Positions 60,701-61,219 of a stretch of 64,000 nt of DNA are shown in pieces; position 1 is the stretch's first letter, and the number at the start of each line of letters is the position of its first letter. The translations under genes and the position numbers were made by a program. Below the pieces are notes generated by a model, which was given only the letters and a program-made list of their open reading frames with translations, searched no databases and was not told where the DNA came from. The stretch comes from Acanthopleuribacter pedis. Lineage in GTDB: Bacteria; Acidobacteriota; Holophagae; Acanthopleuribacterales; Acanthopleuribacteraceae. The stretch is taken from the NCBI RefSeq assembly GCF_017377855.1, contig NZ_JAFREP010000010.1, forward strand, positions 62,001 to 126,000, given 5' to 3'.

Positions 60701-61219
60701 ATTTGCCTCAATGCCTTCCCGGAGGAAGAAGGTCCCGCGCCTTCAGCCGCGCCGGCCCCGGTCGACCCACTCCTCGCCAAAATCAAACGCTGGGAACACC
60801 GCCAAGCGGCCGGTGAAGACGTGAGCAGTGACATTGCCGAGGCGTTGGCCCCGGAGGATTTGGAGAACCTGCCCGCCACATGGGTGAACCGCATTGAGGC
60901 GCTGCTGTTTGCCGACGCCGGCGATATCGGCGCCACGGCCGGACCGAGCCAAACGGCCGACGCCCAACAACAGATGGTCGACCTGGTGCGCGAAACCTTT
61001 TCCCAAGTGATGCGCGTTGCCGAGATCGACCCCACCACCAACTTTTCCATCTACGGCATGGACTCGGTCGGGGCGATGCAGTTGGCCACCCGGCTCCAAA
61101 AACGCCTCAAACGGGAAATCCAACCCCAATGGTTAATCGACCATCCCACGGTAGACGCCTTCGCCACCTTCCTGGTTGAGCAGGTCGGCGCCCAAACCGG
61201 ACGGAGTGTGACGTCATGA
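36707..61219 (+). CDS. Giant trans-AT PKS (8170 aa): KS0-DH*-ACP, KS-ACP, KS-KR-cMT-ACP, KS-KR-ACP, KS0-oMT-ACP, KS-cMT-ACP-ACP, KS-KR-ACP
   Basis: A 24.5-kb gene encoding seven KS-containing modules on one chain, roughly 900 kDa. It accepts the chain from the KR-ACP protein ending at 35463 and passes it to the protein starting at 61216. The start is the ATG at 36707, with GGGGA at 36696-36700. The N-terminus (MNIDAKRRQLAALFRE) is a short helix likely to dock the previous ACP. It contains five complete KS domains, two KS0, one degenerate DH, three KRs, two C-methyltransferases and one distinct O-methyltransferase-like domain. There is no AT. It ends with KR, a linker with IKRWEHRQ, and an ACP (YGMDS, Ser codon 61064-61066). 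The stop overlaps the next start (ATGA). Module details are in the entries at 36815-39640 through 57460-61180. Confidence 0.95.
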   Translation: MNIDAKRRQLAALFRETPNEAPQNGAGAQARENPSEPMAMVGLAGRYPGAADLDQFWRNLIENRNSLRDIGNDRYDAAAVAGDPKTEVGKTDIRHFGLLDDIYRFDARFFGISNREAEVMDPHMRLLLETVWSCIENAGYRPRWVNAKTGVFVSFYNHEYGDLLRELEVEKASEIYLGTGTVGALFANRISYILGLNGPSEVYDTACSTVLVALHRAVQAIRSGDCEQAIIGGVSLLLTPARVIDLSKLGILNRSNRCNPFSYPANGENIGEGVGALMIKPLSAALAAGDYIYALVAGSDVNHHGNRSGHLTMPAARALSELLDTTWSRLDLQPGQLAYIEGHGAGSEADVVELHACQDSLKHRLQPGDTVPIGSVKANIGFGEGSGGMAQLTKCALALHHGTVPATLHFERTDPVFDQQTSHLEVLSENRALSEAPTLYISMLAYGLGGTNAHVALARPPRTALIRATGGAPFTMLLSAGNDATLRAAVQRLRDHMAEASHQNRYAALLGDENSILHALSQTLAARERNQKTRVAFAVRTMGEFLACCDSFLAGEPLASVEGDAATWLEGGEARLPTAPFQTLPLPPIPFMGPVQRLKRKNAPVTPPAATIEDRFEITREGDTATVAVTLYQDDYFIAQHRVDDTPILPGAAVLALLTRINRVVFGQTTCSLHNLAWLRPFALEEPRAVLVFAFDADGRFRVTRRGETTLFCKGRLARERSPQGIDVPAQIHGKPGGPVHISGEAFWRRANDPATRQQHGPDFRRTQALYRVSELMINRLAPQDRQVPHLAEVPFLDSALLGCVGFAMNDQAAPAIPFSIDSFHHLREIDPNKALFLAVRERPGRLNRYDLSLEDGEGTLFAVFEGLFVKTFESLATSPQPSAPAPEPVMPPAANAPNLGSALIAELRRAIAAFLKCDLTEVPLDESLEPLGLDSLAVNELTDQFSRRLKIDMPPTTMFEYTNINEVAAFLVDEFPEALAAAGLVKPTPEPKKAPTPGTATAPVRQKSQAKAAPGDVAVVGMGGSFPGAAGFHDFWQKILAGKDLIGEYPEPRRSSVYATYAREVGDLGGLYGGFINNADRFDADFFQYGREEVMAMDPQQRLFLEATWSMFEDAGYDPLGFAEQNIGVYVGALGNDYRAFLEDCAYPISMVHEGTGASLAGIANRTSYFYNLNGPSQIVDTACCSSLYAVDMAAKAIQDGRCSAAVAGGVSFICTATGYHMYNAMDYLSKDWRCKTFSDEGDGWAKGEMVAAVYLKPYADALRDGDSVYGVIRGGGTNHGGRAFFYTQPNNSKHVALIKQVYREADIDPRDLAYIEAHGSGTKMGDALEYNGMARALKELTREAGLDPLEKHCGVGSIKSNIGHTEAAAGIAGLLKALMVLHHKEIPASLHINRVNENLNRRGPLYLNRERRDLPPARVPGQARYAGVHSFNFSGATVHVLLSEHLETRDLNRALPLTRYPVCLSARTPAALMQRCRELADFLADRPDFDTCFDRVVATLNRSRSGLSVRLGLEVSSRADLVAQLRALPAQPVDGAGLRYGRAPKKAARVQPPALGDDTIAELIDQWLHNPRFDWGAILDPFGLVKVPLPTYPFEHEVSYFPGGDGTQPGRKAAPQATFTEAPASVTPAALASARATFAPAQATFAPVTAGADSAEPAGTDSDLDQGLRRIFAELLAVPITEIDLETGVSEFGFDSLKIVALSDAINARFGLKTHPPDMFDFATPAELAAFIRAKADPRALAAQTMTPPPVLKDVPPFKAFQATKPVTGSEPTPAGTARPAQTETPREPAPTGAARPAQTETSRGTVPVAIIGRAGRLPGAADLSAFWHNLTTGRDGIVEIPADRWDWRAIYGDPQKEDNKTDVRWGGFIDGVADFDPLFFGISPREAELMDPQQRLLMTYVWLAMEDAGYSSATLAGSKTGIFAGTADSGYYNLIMAGDTAIEGFGATGSIPSLGPNRMSWFLDIHGPSEPIETSCSSSLVAIHRAATAIAAGDCDAAVAGGINTILTPEHHIGFSRAGMLSKDGRCKTFSDQADGYSRGEGVGMVFLKPLAAAEADGDTIYAVIRGSAENHGGRASSLTAPNPKAQADLLVDAYRRAGVDPRTVTYLETHGTGTKLGDPIEIKGLKKAFATLYRDGGSATQSEPHCGLGAVKTHIGHLEMAAGIAGLLKVLLQMEHGTLVGDLHRDRVNPYIDLDSSPFYLLDQNRAWTRLKNADGREIPRRAGVSSFGFGGVNAHLVLEEYRTPLPETRVAKVQKPAEKHHYLLISAKKERALRGQAANLAAFLRGQGNGLDLGDVAYTLQTGRDAMIERLALIAETPEDAAAQLENWLAGETELYRGRAGKDPALDDLRDALPTWLAQKDGERLLRYWVRGLDPDWSVLHAGTPRRRVSLPPRVFDSKKYWAGPAAVSASPASPSDDNLVWLPVWREQPQKPAALPDADETVVLVSAPDHGLADGLAQRFGDRLVRLQPGPQTTIGDGKIRTFGSADPNGFATCLADLGPIQRLVFLAPNHASDQQQPQAVPLLRLLRALRTHNPGALHLHVVTQDNHPLYDPAAEPVAGGLTGLCHAAAQGDHRLQLRHVDLCGEELTDTKRHAALIAAILTEPPCDRGAVTRLQDGARFRQRFVSFDLPALSGLRRGGAYLIAGGAGTVGSAVTRWLHREVDARVIWFGRRPADDPELRRHMAGFDGRLSYHQADVTDPAALQTALDAVRSDVPVLHGAVFSSIVFDHNNPVATTTEADFRRILEVKTQGTINFYQALRGHQLDFLCFFSSAQNFAFSGAAHLSAYAAGITFADTYVASLQGKAPFPVGCINWGFWQAEADHGASGVSDGSTGSGGFGSSAGALTHGEGAATFAHFTHLLQQGTTWRILCLRTTEPVRRLMGVLDETARLGKAAPSVVLPPTKAIQVAAPVNGEDFETWMAEKLLHQLRKLDILKPNQPAAAAETLRQRAGIRDEHRRWWRESLLFLKHHGLIQVVDGQITAPNAADTAAHQAEHTPFPARLHAQAALAGECLEALPDVLTGAVPATDVLFPKGSPAKVEAIYAADALSKTINRLLADQVATYLDQRLQTEPRARFNLIEIGAGTGGTTAAILPKLQPFAAHIDEYRYTDLSQAFLMHADTHFTPDYPFVKGGILNIEQPPEQQGFQAGGYDIVIAANVLHATRAMRTTLAHVKALLRPNGMLFLNEISGHSLFAHLTFGLLEGWWRYQDTNLRIPGSPGLAPKSWLRVLHESGFNGVSFPGEVLHDRGLQVVVARSNGLFQTHPETPPAAETRVTAKTQVPSTTKAAHTRAARPACKQTGTGANAKQAQGAAAALIRDSLAETMKLEPAEIEGDIAFSEYGVDSILGVGFVNRIAETLDIQLNTAILFDYANTDTLAAHLAEQHADRFAPTAPSEPTPPQTPETLSIEGPLTVARPARQASPIPAEEEIAVIGMSGQCPGARDLDTFWHNLVNGVASGDSVGFAGNPADGTHHDGLLEDRACFDPVFFRIAPREAESMNPHQRLVMQEGWKCLENAGYNPKSLAGSQVGLFIGAEPSAYFHETFTGSSDSLAASRLAYFLNLHGPALVVNTGCSSGASAIHLACESLRSGACEMALAGGVFAVLDRRLLATLDALGMLSPSGRCHTFDAAADGTVFSEGVALVALKRLADAVADSDPIHGVITASAMNQDGAGNGLTAPSGPAQERLIADLYQRNGIDPETISYVEAHGTGTRLGDPVEANALVRAFRRFTDKQGFCTVGSAKAHIGHTSAAAGALGLVKILLSMKHRLLPGMAGFKELNPLIDFAGSAFKVQSETTPWHGARLTAAMNSFGHSGTNVHLVVREADPVPRAVVSEKPHLIVVSAMDAARLRETAATLRDALHDGLSLGDVAYTLQTGRTAMNQRLAMVVPDIATLKTRLTAFCRGERPPATWFGRAEAGADAVPVSGDLDRLAAAWVAGGEIAWQDLHGEEPSPRRIHLPGYAFARERYWRPEEQEASVHHNPRAVVQTVEPQHPPEEQDAPVHQNSLSVVQYFEPQWRPQPAVPEANTPAFTRRMLLLCETDGGNRHQIEGAVRLEVGGQDLAADYEGLVGQVFDQVRDALTQPGQGATLMQVLLVSDNPEHPFLGLTGLLQTAQLEQPELYAQIILTTAADLARHGENARRPWDTLVRYVAGRREVLQPAPVSTHTETTPDTWREDGVYLISGGRGGIGTLLAREISARAPRARVILAGRSPAPQGAQATWTHRTLDVGDRAAVQSLIAQIIAEHGRLDAVFHGAGILRDALIRNKNRADAAVLAAKVRGTLNLDQATAAHGSKLVLLSSTAAVVGNPGQSDYAAANGFMDHYAAWRAAAGRRILSLNLPYLREGGMRLDNTALEALRAFTGLVPLETPDALAALGGALQRQTPRLLLLHGDPARFARDYLTDQRQSRNTKDRAETETGTETEPAALQAATLARLTQLFAEVTRLDTDRINAREPLEHYGIDSLVITWLNQALEKAVGPVSRTLFYEHGTLDALATHLASKHPAACAAWTGATADIPADGPPPVANKNPTSPSRVHNDRGQAIAVIGLSGRYPGSEDLDGFWQTLLKAEPVISTIPGDRWNADEHFCADPGRAGALKKSYSRWGAFLDDPYAFDPLFFNLAPREAASIDPQERLFLQAAWHAMEDAGYAPSKLTEEQRRATGVFAGITKQGFQLYYDQDPDALPLTSFASLANRVSYALNLKGPSLPVDTMCSSGLVAVHEACAYLRGGRGRLALAGGVNLYLHPANYAALSAGMIIADSAHCPAFENGGRGFVPGEGVGALVLKPLDEARRDGDPIYAVIRGSAVNHGGRTRGYTVPNPNQQAEVIRAALDAAGVDPRSISFIESAANGSQMGDALEMSALTRVFGNRSGTAGAYRIGSLKPVIGHGEAVSGIAQLTRTILALQHRVLPPTPPRGERNPDINFEDLPFQLHDTPAPWEAVLVDGETMPLRAGVTSIGAGGVNAHLVVEAAPQAADPQTVSPAPAVFLLSAHRRGRLETYVDLWLRFLEKDAGDFDALLYSLQSGREPMAHRLAVVCPDRAGLINRLRAWRRGETVADCFEGHLETTVPTGSETARDPYALARAWVAGKSANWSLPGKPRRAGLPPYPFAAQSIRLNGNPGENMVHENKAAEFYSHGTEGTDGTFREEYLTFAPFPAKVPGFSMTRTWLNPEAHPEHFQLLKQKQIELRQVLFYREDFGAVRRVLDFGCGHGTDVIQLAAAHPHLETHGYTITRAQAELGNRRINHMNLGDRARIYHRNSAVDAFPARYELAIGIEVSFHIRDKQALFRNLTSALTESGHILLMDFIANLRGPIVDAKVEISIPTQKQWLQLLGDHHLVIDSLVDVSPEIANYLHDPGFEANLAGYAPVVVDTFRNHVNQSTALEKGWISYNLIRLRKDTGMAAEERDRINREKIARQTPYAEALADMLRRNPQAYPARPNASTTAVGAPAATIENEVVGIFARILGIPATEIREIGNFHQMGLNSVNAVELLEALNTRYDLALPTSLVFDCPSIKALTKHLAPLVPAQKVATPRSNQPRTPIVAADREAGREATPPPTPHRDQHDPIAIVGMACRSAGADNSEAFWELIRDGRDCVGAVTNPAWQQFFRDQGAGDFPFHYGAIDHPNHFDSLFFRISPKEAAAMDCTQRILLEESYHALENAAENPAALAGKKVGVYIGTCGESAPVHEDFSHFAMLGTDDSILAARLSFFLDLKGPALAINTACSSSLTAIDLAYKALRHGEVDLALAGGISIWGDPNIFLSMRNAGMLSPSGRCRPFDDGADGIVVGDGVGVVVLKRLSDAQRDGNPIHAIIRASDTNQDGLTSGITVPGYLAQSRLQRDVYQQAGINVEEIGLIEAHGTGTRLGDPVEIHGLTDSFSVTEQKRFCAIGSVKGNIGHTAAAAGVLSVIKVLQALKHRQLPPTIHFDRENQHIDFDKSPVYVNTVLQDWPANRRGTRLAAVSSFGYSGTNAHLLLEGYNQPVSAADHPEPHVFVVSARDQSRLKAAAANLHDFVAARLTQAAPTAPRTLADPALVQQLREQLDLICGLPEGFGDDQRFQEAGIEPIHRIVLMERVQDHFALSLSTRDFLAAETLAAAAGLLAEAGLGDTAATPVVAHALSPRDLAYTLQVGREAMDQRLAVVAETCEELLAALAAFGRDEHHPGLFSGRAGKNRQTLDLQQAPELVDRWLAEGRRQTLAELWVQGADFDWQLLVRGRQPQRLALPGYPFAKEPCPVAWFDGPPAPQPDAAQPAVEPVAPTNGLMLARLTRNMGPYEAKLEAVLQTRDPEIIETFNQWLVKLLFVQLRARGAFRSAVAMDPTAMRREAGILDKFDRWWQEAVGVLTETGYLEGDAAGIRPTAQAEALEADAVLWQRWSDLAQTFNRVPELQTAVVLTGDCMRRLPEILTGAVLVTDVLFPKASMEKMEGLYKNNEVPDTLNRIAAEAAKTFIEEKRRQDPNARIRIIEIGAGTGGTTAIVLPHLKPVAEHIASYCYTDLSKAFLKHAEKHYGPDAPYLEYRICNIEKPLAEQGFETGTYDIAIAANVLHATQDIRRTLRHTAAALKRGGIVILNEGIEKTIFNTLVFGLFDGWSYYEDADLRLPGSPLLPTERWQQVLGEEVGPVLFPVPSAEITGQQIIVAERCTVPRPTRGGPPPLQRANAEVAGAESRLTTPENQVTSAVVAGAEARVRETLKKHLSAALDLAAARIDEEASFADYGVDSITGANLIADINADLGIDLNTTSLFDHNSVARMTAFILKRFAARMQPAEPSASAQPAAPRPGAVADRVLAVLLDRLGEALGMEPTRINHEDSFADYGVDSITGSNLIADINDDLGIALSTTRLFDYNSVQLMADHIVARFGNQISVPQKTPPVPRPPVASTPSPAATTPAAAGITAPSEAGTRQPIAIIGMSGRFAQSPNLDAFWEHLKNGDDLVSKITRWDLSKTPDQEGHPVCLHGGFLEDVASFDPLFFKISGTEALYTDPQQRLFLEEAWKALEDAGYAGSGLAGSACGVYMACGESDYLDLFKGDIPAQGFWGNANSITPARIAYHLDLQGPAITVDTACSSSLVATHLACQGLWLGETDMALAGGVFVQSTPEFQLMATRAGMLSPTGRCHTFDSRADGFVPGEGCGVIVLKRLADAIADGDPIHGVIDGSGVNQDGTSNGITAPSALSQERLETMVYQRFGIDPRDIHMVEAHGTGTILGDPIEYEALTNAFRRFTDDTAFCALGSVKTNIGHVATGAGMAGILKILLAMRHRHIPPSLHFQEGNPNIHFDGTPFYVNTETRPWTTAPNIPRRAAISGFGFSGTNAHLVLREAPPLQRVHPVNPAYLVVFSARTEAQLRELVANQVTWCREHAGFDLGNLSFTLFVGRKHQAHRLVCTVTTGAELVGQLSTWQEQGAAARVQTATLPATGHREKATLRDYGNHCLEQCRAGDAATYVEHLEAIGELYLQGYRLAYETLFAAGHGRLSLPVYPFAKERYWPDAAEQKTIAAPETAVPATLPAANTEIAAPKEWLYFKEEWVPRPMPNHFDWGSALKRYQDQNILLVYSDDGERTAFTALLNKVAHAVGIPSLPLQTLHVDQLTTHLFAVVPDVVLFPTALPKTTRITDPAARDVNQLFNLARTLMQQGWEDKVQIYFLYQGNSLNPRLDCEALSGFLRAAMLENAGHTWKLIRYYDGEPTLTAAQVLLREWLLSEAVLTGSRQNLEIRYQGEHRAVRRLSEATAPPPAKTSVFKPKATYVVAGAAGYIGGRFCRELARRYQARLILLSRRPVAESADFHRELETLGAEVHPISVDITDRAALSTAWSTIQQLGPIHGVANLARTHEDRMIAMKDWASFARVIQTKVQGTLLLDELTRDEPLDFFLSFSSLGAFGVAGSADYAYATAFQNAFARYRQKLVALGRRSGVSLTQAWGPWLQDRLFPETRAQLQDAGYSLIGVDAGFAAIESGLASRRATEADPVIGLMGVQDRERVAREFGICLNAFPEEEGPAPSAAPAPVDPLLAKIKRWEHRQAAGEDVSSDIAEALAPEDLENLPATWVNRIEALLFADAGDIGATAGPSQTADAQQQMVDLVRETFSQVMRVAEIDPTTNFSIYGMDSVGAMQLATRLQKRLKREIQPQWLIDHPTVDAFATFLVEQVGAQTGRSVTS
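36815..39640 (+). other. Module: KS0 (second His to Phe) + degenerate DH* + ACP
   Basis: KS (residues about 37-460) has TACSTV (Cys 207) and EGHGAGS, but the second His motif reads NIGFGEG: codon 37850-37852 is Phe, so no extension is expected. The DH-like domain (about 615-875) keeps His 644 (QHRVDDTPILP), but the motif Gly is Asp. Its second motif reads LDSALLG: Asp 798 is kept, the usual Gln/His is Leu and the preceding HP is lost. It could be a weakened dehydratase or an isomerase-type DH*. ACP Ser is in LGLDS, codon 39512-39514. This is the downstream half of a split KS-KR-ACP / KS0-DH-ACP bimodule. Confidence 0.83.
39755..41940 (+). other. PKS module: KS-ACP, complete KS, no beta-processing domain
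   Basis: KS (residues about 1017-1449) has DTACCSS (Cys 1185, followed by a second Cys), EAHGSGT and NIGHTEA, so it should elongate and leave a beta-ketone. Its linker ends LPTYPFEHE and is followed by an Ala/Pro/Thr-rich tether. The ACP (about 1662-1745) has FGFDS with Ser codon 41798-41800. Confidence 0.84.
42023..42124 (+). repeat. Two 51-bp tandem units in a linker
   Basis: Two direct 51-nt copies (42023-42073 and 42074-42124) encode 17-residue units of the form EPTPAGTARPAQTETPR, differing at five residues. They lengthen the linker between an ACP and the following KS. Confidence 0.82.
42130..46890 (+). other. PKS module: KS-KR-cMT-ACP (alpha-methyl, beta-hydroxy)
   Basis: KS (residues about 1808-2247) is complete: TSCSSS (Cys 1979), ETHGTGT, HIGHLEM. 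The KR has a long structural half, then GGAGTVG, Lys in EVKTQG, FFSSAQN and Tyr in SAYAAGITF, so Lys, Ser and Tyr are all present. The C-methyltransferase (about 2922-3268) has IEIGAGTGGTTAA near 45965. ACP Ser is in YGVDS, codon 46763-46765. Confidence 0.88.
47010..50250 (+). other. PKS module: KS-KR-ACP (beta-hydroxy)
   Basis: KS (residues about 3435-3835) has NTGCSSG (Cys 3582), EAHGTGT and HIGHTSA. The N-terminal region is shortened, and the usual GEG near the LK motif is SEG (FSEGVALVALKR). KR (about 4028-4408) is intact: GGRGGIG, AAKVRG, LSSTAAVVG, DYAAANGF. ACP Ser is in YGIDS, codon 50126-50128. The hydroxyl made here is presumably the substrate of the O-methyltransferase in the next module. 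Confidence 0.87.
48647..48790 (+). repeat. Two 72-bp tandem units in a KS-KR linker
   Basis: Two direct 72-nt units (48647-48718 and 48719-48790) encode 24-residue copies beginning PEEQEASVHHN and PEEQDAPVHQN and ending in VEPQ / FEPQ. They have diverged at many positions but align without gaps, indicating an in-frame duplication of the tether between the KS linker and the KR. Confidence 0.8.
50365..53320 (+). other. Module: KS0 (first His to Ala) + O-methyltransferase-like domain + ACP
   Basis: KS (residues about 4553-4977) keeps Cys 4723 (DTMCSSG) and the second His (IGHGEAV), but the EAHGTGT position reads ESAANGS, with Ala at codon 51278-51280. A methyltransferase (about 5134-5442) with VLDFGCGHGTD near 52350 follows. 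It is unlike the IGAGTGG domains elsewhere in the protein and matches the O-methyltransferase type that trans-AT synthases place in KS0 modules. ACP Ser is in MGLNS, codon 53195-53197. Predicted role: methylate the beta-hydroxyl made in the previous module. Confidence 0.85.
53435..57340 (+). other. PKS module: KS (with carrier-like insert)-cMT-ACP-ACP, no KR
   Basis: KS (residues about 5577-5992) is complete: NTACSSS (Cys 5737), EAHGTGT, NIGHTAA. The linker carries a carrier-like insert at about 54835-55070 in which GLDS is replaced by GIEPIHR (no Ser). The C-methyltransferase (about 6278-6662) has IEIGAGTGGTTA near 56140. Two very similar ACPs follow, both ADYGVDSITG (Ser codons 56909-56911 and 57206-57208). 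With no KR, the product should be an alpha-methyl or alpha,alpha-dimethyl beta-keto thioester. Confidence 0.86.
57460..61180 (+). other. PKS module: KS-KR-ACP (beta-hydroxy), end of subunit
   Basis: KS (residues about 6918-7333) is complete: DTACSSS (Cys 7079), EAHGTGT, NIGHVAT. The KR has a long structural half (about 59295-59960), then AGAAGYIG, Lys in QTKVQG, FSSLGAFG and Tyr in ADYAYATAF. A linker with IKRWEHRQ leads to the terminal ACP (Ser codon 61064-61066). The chain is passed to the KS0 of the next protein. Confidence 0.87.
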